In this document: one piece after another, positions 39,566-49,103 of the stretch
How positions within the stretch are numbered: the first letter of the stretch is position 1
Layout of the letters: each line of letters opens with the position of its first letter
Source: an uncultured Aeriscardovia sp.
GTDB taxonomy: Bacteria; Actinomycetota; Actinomycetes; Actinomycetales; Bifidobacteriaceae
DNA: 64,000 nt
NCBI GenBank assembly: GCA_903789525.1
Contig: CAIFER010000001.1
Coordinates: 62,001 to 126,000, forward strand
Reading direction: 5' to 3'
Program-made: the position numbers and the translations under genes
The notes under the pieces: model-generated
Database searches by the model: none
Told to the model about the DNA's origin: nothing
The model's input: only the letters and a program-made list of their open reading frames with translations

Positions 39566-41245
39566 TTAGTTCCGCGTCAGCTTGCGATGCAGACGGTGAG
39601 GCTTTGATGCATCTGGCCCCAAGCGCTTGAGGCGATTCTCCTGATACGCCTGGAAGTTGCCTTCGAACCAGAACCACTTGCCTGGGTCATCATCGGTGCC
39701 TTCCCACGCCAAAATGTGCGTGCACAAGCGGTCCAAGAACCAGCGATCATGGCTGATGACTACTGCGCAGCCTGGGAAGTCAATGAGCGCGTTTTCAAGC
39801 GATTCCAGCGTCTCGATATCCAAATCGTTCGTCGGCTCATCGAGAAGCAGCAAATTGCCGCCCTTCTTGAGCGTGAGCGCCAGATTCACGCGGTTGCGCT
39901 CGCCACCCGAAAGAACGCGGACAGGTTTTTGCTGGTCGGAACCTTTGAACCCGAAACTGGCCACGTACGCACGTGTCGGAATTTCCATGCCGTTGACGGT
40001 GATAAGCTGATCGCCATTGGAGACAGCTTCCCACAACGTCTTGTTGGGGTCGAGTCCAGAGCGATTCTGGTCGACATAGCTGATCTTGACGGTCTTGCCG
40101 AGGTTAATCGTGCCGCTTGTCGGTTTCTCTTGTCCAACGATCATCTTGAACAACGTCGACTTGCCAACGCCGTTTGGCCCAATGACGCCGACGACACCGT
40201 TGCGTGGCAGCGAGAAGGATAGATCGTCCATGAGTACGCGGTCGCCAAACGCCTTGTGCAGATGGGAGACCTCCAAAACTTGCGTGCCGAGACGTGGCCC
40301 TGGTGGAATATGGATCTGCGAGAAGTCTGGCTTCTTGTACTTTTCAGCCTCTTCCTGCATGGACTCGTACTGTTCCAAACGGGCACGCGACTTTGCCTGA
40401 CGCGCCTTTGCTGAACTGTGAGCCCATTCAATCTCAGACTTCAGGCGTTTCTGCAGACGGGCATCCTTCTGCCCCTGAATCTTGAGGCGCTTTGCTTTCG
40501 TCTCCAGATACGTCGAATAATTTCCCTTGTACGGGTACAGCTGACCGCGGTCAACTTCGCAAATCCACTCGGCGATCGCGTCCAAGAATGCGCGATCATG
40601 GGTGACTGCCACCACAGTGCCCTTGTAATCCTTCAAGAAGTTTTGAAGCCACTCGATTGATTCGGCGTCCAAATGGTTTGTCGGCTCATCGAGGAGAAGA
40701 AGATCCGGAGCTTCAAGCAAAATCTTGCACAGTGCAACGCGTCGACGTTCGCCACCGGAAAGAACTTTGACCGGCGTATCTGGTGGCGGGCATTGCAACG
40801 CATCCATCGCCTGGTCGAGCTGATTGTCCAAATCCCATGCGTCCGCAGCGTCAATCTGGCTCTGGAGTTGTGCCATCTCATCGCCGAGCTTGTCATAATC
40901 GGCGTCTGGCTGTGCCATCTCCATCGCGATTTGGTTGTAGCGATCGAGCTTTTTCTTGATCGGGCCGACAGCTGTCTCGATATTTTGAATGACGGTCTTG
41001 TCTTCCTCGAGCGGCGGATCCTGCTGCAAGATGCCAACCGAATAGCCTGGCGTCAGATGTGCCTCACCATTGGATAGTGGCTCAAGACCAGCCATAATGC
41101 GCAGGAGCGTTGACTTGCCCATGCCGTTAGGGCCTACCACGCCGATCTTTGCGCCTGGCAGGAACGCCATCGTCACATTGTCCAGAATGACTCGATCACC
41201 GAAAGCCTTCCGGGCATTAATCATTTGATAAATGTATTCAGCCAC
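39566..41245 (-). CDS. ettA: Energy-dependent translational throttle protein EttA (ABC-F)
   Basis: 559 aa; EYIYQMINARKAFGDRVILDNVTMAFLPGAKIGVVGPNGMGKST; two LSGGERRRVALCK/LSGGERNRVNLAL; NDLDIETLESLENAL. Confidence 0.96.
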   Translation of the reverse strand: MAEYIYQMINARKAFGDRVILDNVTMAFLPGAKIGVVGPNGMGKSTLLRIMAGLEPLSNGEAHLTPGYSVGILQQDPPLEEDKTVIQNIETAVGPIKKKLDRYNQIAMEMAQPDADYDKLGDEMAQLQSQIDAADAWDLDNQLDQAMDALQCPPPDTPVKVLSGGERRRVALCKILLEAPDLLLLDEPTNHLDAESIEWLQNFLKDYKGTVVAVTHDRAFLDAIAEWICEVDRGQLYPYKGNYSTYLETKAKRLKIQGQKDARLQKRLKSEIEWAHSSAKARQAKSRARLEQYESMQEEAEKYKKPDFSQIHIPPGPRLGTQVLEVSHLHKAFGDRVLMDDLSFSLPRNGVVGVIGPNGVGKSTLFKMIVGQEKPTSGTINLGKTVKISYVDQNRSGLDPNKTLWEAVSNGDQLITVNGMEIPTRAYVASFGFKGSDQQKPVRVLSGGERNRVNLALTLKKGGNLLLLDEPTNDLDIETLESLENALIDFPGCAVVISHDRWFLDRLCTHILAWEGTDDDPGKWFWFEGNFQAYQENRLKRLGPDASKPHRLHRKLTRN

Positions 41246-41354
41246 CGTGATTCCGTTCTCAACAAGGGGATGTCGTGTACTTTACTTCTCCTTTTATCAT
41301 TTCATATCAGGTCTACAGCCCCGAAATTTCACACGATCCTAGCTGACTGATAGA

Positions 41355-43019
41355 TTACAGAATCTTGACTGCTTGCAGTACTCCAAACAGCGTTCCCATG
41401 AAGATGAGTGCGGCGAAGTTGACGCCGAGGAACACCTTGAGAAATGCTTTCTTTTCATTCGGATACTGCTTGTTGAAGAGCGAAATCGTGATGAGATTGG
41501 CAAGCGAAGCGATCGGGGAGCCGAGTCCACCGATATCCACGCCGAAGAAGAGGGCGGCAGGGGAAGCGGTGAACTGGCTGAGCAGAACGGTGATCGGCAC
41601 GTTGGAAATAATTTGGCTGAGCAACAGTCCTGACAAGTACGTGGCCATTGGCGTGTGGACGAGGGCGTTCAGTCCGGACTGGAGTACCTGCATGTGCGCG
41701 ATATTGCCGATCATGATGAAGATGAAGAAGAGCGTAAGAATCAGGTTCCAGTTGATGTGGAAGATGAGTCGCGGATCAAACACGTATGCTGTCAGCGCTG
41801 CGATGATTGCGCATGTCAGATCCATACGCCAGTCGTTCACGCGCAGGTTAACGAACACAACGGCAGCCAAAATCGCGAACGGGATAACACGGCGTGGTTG
41901 CACGAGGTGCGGAATATCGTTGCGGTCAATGGTGATCGGGGTCTTCTTGACGAAGGCGAGCGAAATAAAGATAAGCACCAAACTCGTCACAAAGAGCGGG
42001 ACTGAGTAGCGCATGAACTCCAGATCGCTCAGATGGAAATGCGTGTAAATGTACAGGTTGTGAGGGTTACCAAATGGTGTCAGACAGCTGCCGAGATTCG
42101 CGCAAATCGTCACGAGCGTCATCTGTAAGTACAGTGGCGTCTTCGAGTGCTTTTTCATGAGCAGGACGAGTGGAATGATCGTCAGGATCGTCACGTCGTT
42201 CGTGGCAAACATGGCGAGAATGAGGGCGAGCATGCACATGGAAATGGACAGGCCCTTTTCTGTCTTGCAGCGGGCCAGAATGCGCATGGAAACCCAGTTG
42301 AGGACGCCATAGCGTTCGAAAGCGGCGATCACGATCATCAGTTCGAAGATGATGGCGATGATGTGCCAATCGACGTAGCTCCAGCGCGGAGTGTTGAAGA
42401 ATGATGTGATGACTGATCCGGCTATGAGGATGGAAAGGAACAGGTGGCTGCGGATAACGCCCCAAATGGCAGACCACCAGCCCTGAGAGTTCAACCGTTT
42501 CAGGAGCTGGCGAGACCGTACTGCGAGATCATGACTGTGCAGCAAGTGAGACTGGCGAGCTTTGTAGTTGAAATGCGGCTGACCGTAGTGATCATGCACG
42601 TAAAAATGTGGATTTGATGGGTCAGAGACGAATTCGTGTGTTTTTTCGTGAACCGACTCTGTTGAAGGTGAACTCGTAGCGGTGGCCGAATGGTCTGTCG
42701 TTTGATCGGCTGTCTGCTGTTCAGATGCCTGTTGTTCAGCCTTCTGAGTTGTGGAGAGCGCAGTTGACGATGACTGTGTGCGGTGTGAATGTGACTGTGT
42801 CATATGCGTAAGAAAACGGGAAGCGCGATGTGCACGGCCGCTGCGTGACGTGAACCGAGCTGAACGGATACCGTCAGATTCCCGATCCCGAAAGGGGAGG
42901 AGCGGATTCGCGCTGATCACTGATTGAGAAGAATTACTGTTCATCGGACTCTCAGACATACATTTGCCAGAGCGCTCCGTGCAGTGCTCACACATCGCAC
43001 GCACGCTCCTGGATTGCAC
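41355..43019 (-). CDS. ArsB/NhaD-superfamily (SLC13-like) anion transporter with long low-complexity N-terminal extension
   Basis: FATNDVTILTIIPLVLLMKK, ICANLGSCLTPFGNPHNLYIY, SNVPITVLLSQF; ~170-aa His/Ser/Thr/Gln-rich N-terminus. Exact start uncertain. Confidence 0.85.
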   Translation of the reverse strand: MQSRSVRAMCEHCTERSGKCMSESPMNSNSSQSVISANPLLPFRDRESDGIRSARFTSRSGRAHRASRFLTHMTQSHSHRTQSSSTALSTTQKAEQQASEQQTADQTTDHSATATSSPSTESVHEKTHEFVSDPSNPHFYVHDHYGQPHFNYKARQSHLLHSHDLAVRSRQLLKRLNSQGWWSAIWGVIRSHLFLSILIAGSVITSFFNTPRWSYVDWHIIAIIFELMIVIAAFERYGVLNWVSMRILARCKTEKGLSISMCMLALILAMFATNDVTILTIIPLVLLMKKHSKTPLYLQMTLVTICANLGSCLTPFGNPHNLYIYTHFHLSDLEFMRYSVPLFVTSLVLIFISLAFVKKTPITIDRNDIPHLVQPRRVIPFAILAAVVFVNLRVNDWRMDLTCAIIAALTAYVFDPRLIFHINWNLILTLFFIFIMIGNIAHMQVLQSGLNALVHTPMATYLSGLLLSQIISNVPITVLLSQFTASPAALFFGVDIGGLGSPIASLANLITISLFNKQYPNEKKAFLKVFLGVNFAALIFMGTLFGVLQAVKIL

Positions 43020-43340
43020 TTAGCTGTTCCAGACAGCCTGCTGTGCGCGTCCTTCGTATGGATGTGGATCGCGACTGTAAATCCGTTGCCGCGGAGCTTT
43101 CTGAGCCTCCCGTGCCCGGGAAAACTCTCCTCAGACCTTGCTTCCAAGATCACTGCCGTCTCAAGCTCTTACTCAGGCGATAATCTCTTCTCACGTTATT
43201 ACCGCGCTGACTGTGCACAAACTCTGTGACGGTCTCGCCGTGGACCGAATTTAGAATGCTCACACAACCGCAACCCAAACCCTGTCCTGCGGATTACGAT
43301 TTTTATTATAGATGATCACTTCTCACCGTGTCGAATGGAG

Positions 43341-43414
43341 TAGGGGCGCACGGGCTCGAACCGTGGACCTGCGGTTTATAAGACAGCTGCTCTAACCAAC
43401 TGAGCTACGCCCCC
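43341..43414 (-). tRNA. tRNA-Ile (anticodon TAT)
   Basis: Reverse complement GGGGGCGTAGCTCAGTTGGTTAGAGCAGCTGTCTTATAAACCGCAGGTCCACGGTTCGAGCCCGTGCGCCCCTA; anticodon loop CTTATAA gives UAU; one mismatch in the anticodon stem. Confidence 0.85.
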
Positions 43415-43659
43415 GTTTCAACTATACGTGTGCGTGTTCCGCATTAATAAGACTTTAGGAGTTATGCGAGAGTTATCAGTTCGACATCAACTTATCCACA
43501 GCCGGTCAAATGCGAGGAAGCTGACTATTGAGCCATTTGTACGCTCTGACGTGCTCTGTTATCCACATTCAACTTTTCATGCCCTTGCGCGCGTCATTTT
43601 CTGAGATGCTCAAGAGTGCCACGAAAAATATTCGGGCAGTCGAAAAAAGGAGAAACATC

Positions 43660-44181
43660 ATGAGTCAAGCAACGACAGTGGTGATGCGAGGATATGTCGG
43701 CACGGATCCGCGCTCATTCCAGACGCAAAATGCAAACCAGAGGTCAAGAGGGCAAGGGTGCTCGTTCCGCCTCGGCGCACCACACGGGTTTTTCGATCGC
43801 AAGCATCGGGAGTGGAGAGATATGCCGACGACGTGGATGTCGGTACGCTGTTTTGATACGCTCGCGTCCAACGCAACTGGTTCGTTGCACAAGGGTGATC
43901 CCGTTATTGTGGCAGGCCATCTCATCACGGATGAATGGATGTCTGGAGATCAACCGCGTTCTGAAGTGATTTTGCAAGCAGATGCGATCGGTCATGATCT
44001 CAACAACGGAATCTCGAGTTTTACGCGGGTACATCATGCTTCGATGCACGATGATGTGATGCGCGGTACCTCTTCTGAAAATGAAAATATCAGCGTGACT
44101 GATGAACGAGGTAGCAACGATACTGCTGGTGCTGATGAGGACGGAAGTGGGAACAACGATGCACTAGGGGAGAACGCATGA
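43660..44181 (+). CDS. Single-stranded DNA-binding protein, paralog without canonical acidic tip
   Basis: VVMRGYVGTDPRSFQT, TTWMSVRCFDTLASNATGSLHKGDPVIVAGHLITDEW; ends DALGENA rather than DDDIPF. ATG at 43660 after aaaggag. Confidence 0.85.
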   Translation: MSQATTVVMRGYVGTDPRSFQTQNANQRSRGQGCSFRLGAPHGFFDRKHREWRDMPTTWMSVRCFDTLASNATGSLHKGDPVIVAGHLITDEWMSGDQPRSEVILQADAIGHDLNNGISSFTRVHHASMHDDVMRGTSSENENISVTDERGSNDTAGADEDGSGNNDALGENA

Positions 44182-44271
44182 ACAGATATAGGAGGATCAG
44201 CGGAAAAGAAAATCCCTGGGGAAGAATGCATCACCCTCCCCAGGGATTGAAATGGACGCGAGTAAAAGGCG

Positions 44272-46347
44272 TTACCAGATATGGACGCGCTTATCTGGGT
44301 CGAGCCACATCTTGTCCGTCGGCTTTACATCGAATGCCTGATAGAAGGCGTCCACATTCCGAACGATTCCATTCGTGCGGAATTCAGCCGGTGAATGCGG
44401 ATCCGTTGCCATGACGCGTTCGAGGACGGCGCTGCGAATCTTCTCACGCCAAATTTCTGCGTAGCTGACGAAGAAGCGTTGCGCTGCCGTCATTCCGTCC
44501 TTGACCGGAGCCTTTGCCAGTGATGCACTGAGATCATCTGGCGTATCTGCTTTCATGCCAAGGCTGATGACGTATGCCTTGAGAGCGATGTTCACGCCAG
44601 AGAGATCACCGATGTTCTCGCCAATCGTCAGACCACCCTTGACGTGCGGAGCGTCCTGTGGTTTGCCCTTGGCCGCATACTCCTGGGCAAGCTGCTGAGG
44701 AACAAATTGGTCGTACTGGCTGATGAGTGCATGGGTGAGCTTCTCGAAGTTCGAGCGATCGGAGTCCGTCCACCAATCGTGAAGCTTGCCTTCGCCGTCA
44801 TATTTGCTGCCCTGGTCATCGAAACCATGACCGATTTCATGACCGATAACCGCACCGATTGCGCCGTAATTTGTCGCATCATCAGCGTGTGGGTCAAAGA
44901 ATGGAGGTTGCAGGATTGCTGCAGGGAAAACGATCACATTCGTATTTGGCTCGTAGTAGGCGTTCACCTCCTGCGGGTTCATGTCCCACTCTTCGCGATC
45001 GACAGGCTTGCCGGCCTTATGCATTTCATAACCGGACATGTATGCTCGAGCAGCACGGATGTTATCCATCAGTCCAGCATTGCGATCGAGCTTGAGACCG
45101 CTGTAATCACGCCAGTGGTTCGTGTAACCGATCATCGGCTTGAAGAGGGAAAGCTTCTTGAGAGCCTTCTTCTTCGTCTCTTCACCAAGCCACGTGCTGT
45201 TGATGATCGAGACATGATATGCCTTGAGCAAATTGCCAACGAGCGTTTCCATCTGCTTCTTAGAGGAAGCAGGGAAGTACCGTTGCACGTACACCTTGCC
45301 GACATCTTCGCCGCAGATCGAATTGACGAGGGAGACACCGCGCTTCCAGCGATCACGCATCTTCTTCGCACCTGAGAGAACAGTGCCGTAGAAGTCGAAG
45401 GAAGTTTGCTCGAAATCATGGTTCAGGTAGCTTGCATCTGCTTGGAGAATGTGACCGAGAGCCCATGTCTTCCAGCTGCCCAACGACTGCTTTTGCCACT
45501 CAGCATCAATGCCATCCAAGAAGTCTGGCTCGCGGACGATAACCTTCTGGAGTGCAGCGGTCATATCGACCGGAAGTTCTTCAGATGCGGCGGTTGTGTC
45601 GTATGCTTCCTGCCACGAGCGAGCCCATTGTGCGATGTCATAATGCGACAAATGGCTCGTCAGCTGCTTGAACGTCATCGCAGTATTCGTCTTATCTTCA
45701 TCGCGATCTGTGATGTTATCCCAATGATGAGAGGCGATAGCGGTTTCGATGTTCAAGAAGGCATGCGCTCGCTGGGTGGCAGCAGCAGAATCGGAATCAA
45801 TGCCCGCCAGGAGGAACAGTTTGGCCATGAACTCGACGTACTTGTCACGGATCGGCTTGTAGTGATCCTCGCGGTAGTACGACTCATCTGGCAGACCAAT
45901 TCCGCCTTGCGTCAAGCATGCGATGTTTGTCTTCGGATCATGTGGATCCGGGCCAACAAAAATGCCGATCGGAGATGGACCGCCGTGTGGATCCAACTGT
46001 GCGAGTTGCTTGAGCAGATCTTCCTTGTTCTTTACTGCGGAAATGCGAGCAATTGGCTCTTGCAAAGGAGTTGTGCCCGCTTTCTCGAGTGATTCGACAT
46101 CCATGTAGCTGCTGTACAGGATCTGTGAGCGAGTTGCCGTGGTGTGCGGATCTTCAAGAATCTGGTGGATTTCCTTCTCGGAATCTTCTGCAAGCTTGTT
46201 GAAAGGACCATAAGCGACCTTGTCATCCGGAAGCTGATAATTCTTCAGCCACACGCCGTTACGTGCGCGGAAAAAGTCATCTTGAGGCCGTATTCCCAGT
46301 TCGTTTGCCGCGGTTACGGACGCGGAGCCGGTTTCAGTCTGTGACAT
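44272..46347 (-). CDS. M13 family metallopeptidase (PepO-like)
   Basis: 691 aa; VIGHEIGHGFDDQGSKYDGEG (HExxH), GENIGDLSGV, VRNVDAFYQAFDVKPTDKMWLDPDKRVHIW C-terminus. Confidence 0.96.
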   Translation of the reverse strand: MSQTETGSASVTAANELGIRPQDDFFRARNGVWLKNYQLPDDKVAYGPFNKLAEDSEKEIHQILEDPHTTATRSQILYSSYMDVESLEKAGTTPLQEPIARISAVKNKEDLLKQLAQLDPHGGPSPIGIFVGPDPHDPKTNIACLTQGGIGLPDESYYREDHYKPIRDKYVEFMAKLFLLAGIDSDSAAATQRAHAFLNIETAIASHHWDNITDRDEDKTNTAMTFKQLTSHLSHYDIAQWARSWQEAYDTTAASEELPVDMTAALQKVIVREPDFLDGIDAEWQKQSLGSWKTWALGHILQADASYLNHDFEQTSFDFYGTVLSGAKKMRDRWKRGVSLVNSICGEDVGKVYVQRYFPASSKKQMETLVGNLLKAYHVSIINSTWLGEETKKKALKKLSLFKPMIGYTNHWRDYSGLKLDRNAGLMDNIRAARAYMSGYEMHKAGKPVDREEWDMNPQEVNAYYEPNTNVIVFPAAILQPPFFDPHADDATNYGAIGAVIGHEIGHGFDDQGSKYDGEGKLHDWWTDSDRSNFEKLTHALISQYDQFVPQQLAQEYAAKGKPQDAPHVKGGLTIGENIGDLSGVNIALKAYVISLGMKADTPDDLSASLAKAPVKDGMTAAQRFFVSYAEIWREKIRSAVLERVMATDPHSPAEFRTNGIVRNVDAFYQAFDVKPTDKMWLDPDKRVHIW

Positions 46348-46380
46348 ACCTTGATTCTACACGTAATTCTGAGTGTTCAC

Positions 46381-46908
46381 TCAAAAGAGCTTCTCGAATG
46401 TCAGGCGCTCGGCATCGCTTGATTCGCCATGAACCAGTATTTCGCCCACGAGATGGAATCCAGCCTTCTCAATCAGGTGACGCATCCGGCTGTTTCGTTC
46501 GTGCGTGTCGATACGGACTTGATCGTATCCGTGTGCCCGTGCGAGCTCGATGAATGCATCGAGCATGCGAGAGCCCATGTGTTGACCAGCAAAAGCAGGA
46601 GAGATAGCAAACCGGTGAATGACCGCATATCCTTCGGTAGGACGGCTCCATGTTCCTCGCACCGGGTGATCGTAATTGGGGTCAGGAGCAGGAACGAGAC
46701 TCGCTGTCCCGATGATCTGACCATCAGGGGAAACATAAACGTAGACGACTCCGCGTTCGATGGATTGCGCGATTTCCTCGCGATTAGGGTTACCGTTTTG
46801 CCACTGTGGAATGTGATCGTGAGCGAGAACGAGTCGTGCATCTTCGATTATTTGCATAATCGGCTCGAGATCGCTTCGTACTGCAAGGCGCACAAAAGGA
46901 GATGCCAT
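46381..46908 (-). CDS. GNAT family N-acetyltransferase
   Basis: VRLAVRSDLEPIMQIIEDAR, IHRFAISPAFAGQHMGSRMLDAFIELARAHG; ATG at 46908 follows GGAGGAAG. Confidence 0.88.
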   Translation of the reverse strand: MASPFVRLAVRSDLEPIMQIIEDARLVLAHDHIPQWQNGNPNREEIAQSIERGVVYVYVSPDGQIIGTASLVPAPDPNYDHPVRGTWSRPTEGYAVIHRFAISPAFAGQHMGSRMLDAFIELARAHGYDQVRIDTHERNSRMRHLIEKAGFHLVGEILVHGESSDAERLTFEKLF

Positions 46909-47099
46909 ACTTCCTCCAGGCATAAAAGAAGCTGGGCCCAAACATGGTGTCAAAAGCGGAAATCGCATTCCGTAACCTCAAAAGGAGGCTTGACATCGCA
47001 CCCGGAAATCCCAGCTTCAGTTTTTAACTGTAACACGGCTGACATAACACGCTCAATACGAATCAGTGAGCCGTGAACAGCTGATGTCACACTTCACAA

Positions 47100-47816
47100 T
47101 TACTCGCGAATTGCTCCACCCTTGTACGGATTCTTAAGAATCTTTGGTGCGCCTTCGTTGCCGACAATGACTTCGTCGACCATATTGAGGAACAAACCGT
47201 GCTCGACGACGCCGACGGTGTTAATTAGGTCTGCGCCGAGCTCCTTCGGATGGTCGATGCGATTGAGGTGGAGGTCGACGATGTAATCGTTCTCATCCGT
47301 GCGAATCGGCTTGCCATCTTCACCGAGACGCAGCACAGGGTTGTAGCCCTTTGCCTTGAAACGAGAGATCACATGGCCCGCACCGAATGGAATAACCTCG
47401 ACTGGCAGTGGGAAGGATCCGATCGTGTCAGCAAGCTTGGACTGATCGACAATCCACACGTAGTGACGAGAGTTGATGGCGACGATCTTTTCCCAGAGCA
47501 GTGCAGCGCCACCGCCCTTGATACCGTTGAAGTTCTTGTCAACCTGATCAGCGCCATCAATGGTGAGATCGATGTGGTCAACGTCATCGATGTCAACGAT
47601 CTTGATGCCGTAGCCTTCTGCCTGCTTGGCGGTGCGACGAGAGGTGGTGACGCCGGTAAACGTGAGGCCTTCTTCTTTGACGCGACGACCAAGTTCATCA
47701 ACGAGATAGCGAACAGTCGTACCAGTTCCCAGTCCGGCGACCATGCCGTCCTTGACGAGCTGTGCAGCCTTAATTCCGGCCTCTTTCTTGAGTTTATTCT
47801 GAAGATTCTGATCCAT
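47100..47816 (-). CDS. rpiA: Ribose-5-phosphate isomerase A
   Basis: KDGMVAGLGTGTTVRYLVDELG, LTIDGADQVDKNFNGIKGGGAALLWEKIVA, VGVVEHGLFLNMVDEVIVG. Confidence 0.95.
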   Translation of the reverse strand: MDQNLQNKLKKEAGIKAAQLVKDGMVAGLGTGTTVRYLVDELGRRVKEEGLTFTGVTTSRRTAKQAEGYGIKIVDIDDVDHIDLTIDGADQVDKNFNGIKGGGAALLWEKIVAINSRHYVWIVDQSKLADTIGSFPLPVEVIPFGAGHVISRFKAKGYNPVLRLGEDGKPIRTDENDYIVDLHLNRIDHPKELGADLINTVGVVEHGLFLNMVDEVIVGNEGAPKILKNPYKGGAIRE

Positions 47817-47909
47817 GCGGCGTCCTTTCCAACCGAACATACGCAACAATACATACGCAACAATGCTTGCTGCGGTGCGCTTGAGTGTATGCGCGCATCT
47901 GCGTGCCGA

Positions 47910-48698
47910 TCATACCCTGTGCTGCACCTTTATTGTAGGGACAGTACCAAAGCGAGCACACGTCGATCTCATTTTCTTGAGATATTCAATTGTGTGATGT
48001 GTCATCAGTTTTGCGGTGAGGCGCAAAGTCAGCCACGACAGGAGCATTGACCATGTCATCGCCGGTGCCCAGAGCGTTAGCGTAATGACAAGTCCCGAGA
48101 TTTTGACGCATATATCAGGGATCAACGCTCTGCGATACGTATGTGTGATCGCCAGCAGAGTCGGATTATCGCGGTTACAATCATCAATGACTCGGTGAAG
48201 GATCTGGTTCGTGATCGTGATCAGGAGAATGATGATCCCGTAAAATCCTTGCATCGCTGAGCTGTTGAAATATTGGCTGTCGAGACTCGTCGTGTATGGC
48301 ATGAAAGACGTGAAAAACAGAAGTAAAAGAGTCCACAGAACAGATCGTCGGTCGATGCGGTACACATGTTCCCAAATGCGGTTGAGAGCAGACCAGAGCT
48401 CGCCGATCCAGAAGAAAGAAATAGCGTACGAGAAGAAGGATGTTCTCAGTCCCCAGATGGCGCTCCAGTCACGAATTGCGGGCTTCGGAAGTTCGAGAAC
48501 GAGAACGGTCATGATGATGGCGAGGATGGCATCTGTTAGAGCGATGAGCCTGTCTTTGCCCAAAGTCGGGTGAAGGATGTCATTTTCAGCTTGCTGAAGG
48601 CTTTCACGCAACTGATACGAATGGTGTTGATCGGAGGACGTGACCCCGAGATCTTCTCCGCTTTGCCGTGTATGCGTCTGTTGTTTCACGCATTTCAA
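47910..48698 (-). CDS. TMEM175/DUF1211-like membrane protein
   Basis: LGKDRLIALTDAILAIIMTVLVLELPKP with further TM helices; resembles the prokaryotic TMEM175 repeat. Confidence 0.78.
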   Translation of the reverse strand: MKCVKQQTHTRQSGEDLGVTSSDQHHSYQLRESLQQAENDILHPTLGKDRLIALTDAILAIIMTVLVLELPKPAIRDWSAIWGLRTSFFSYAISFFWIGELWSALNRIWEHVYRIDRRSVLWTLLLLFFTSFMPYTTSLDSQYFNSSAMQGFYGIIILLITITNQILHRVIDDCNRDNPTLLAITHTYRRALIPDICVKISGLVITLTLWAPAMTWSMLLSWLTLRLTAKLMTHHTIEYLKKMRSTCARFGTVPTIKVQHRV

Positions 48699-48768
48699 TG
48701 TACAGCGCTATATGCGAGAGAAGAAAATGGGACGAAAAACAACTAACAACTATATGAAAAAAACTGAG

Positions 48769-48839
48769 AGCGGACGACGAGAATCGAACTCGCGTAATCA
48801 GTTTGGAAGACTGAGGCTCTACCATTGAGCTACGTCCGC
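48769..48839 (-). tRNA. tRNA-Gly (TCC)
   Basis: Reverse complement GCGGACGTAGCTCAATGGTAGAGCCTCAGTCTTCCAAACTGATTACGCGAGTTCGATTCTCGTCGTCCGCT; anticodon TCC. Confidence 0.95.
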
Positions 48840-49103
48840 GAACAGGTAATACTATAACACATTTCCTTACAGCTTTTTACTGTGATGAATGCAATCAGCG
48901 CGATTAACGCGATTCATGAGATCACCGCGACTGTGCGACGGCTTTGTGTGATATGGGTGTACGAATTTGCCAGAACGCTCTTTTTTGTCTGCGGCGGGCT
49001 AATCTGGAAGAAGTAAGAAGGTCGTGAGCCGGTGTGTCAGCTCAGGCGATCGACTAGTCAGTAACGGTAGACAGCGGTTTATCAGCGAGCGATGGAGGAA
49101 AAC

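Noticed and set aside
44644-45375. 243-aa plus-strand ORF inside the M13 peptidase gene
   Set aside because: Antisense shadow of the HExxH-containing peptidase coding frame.
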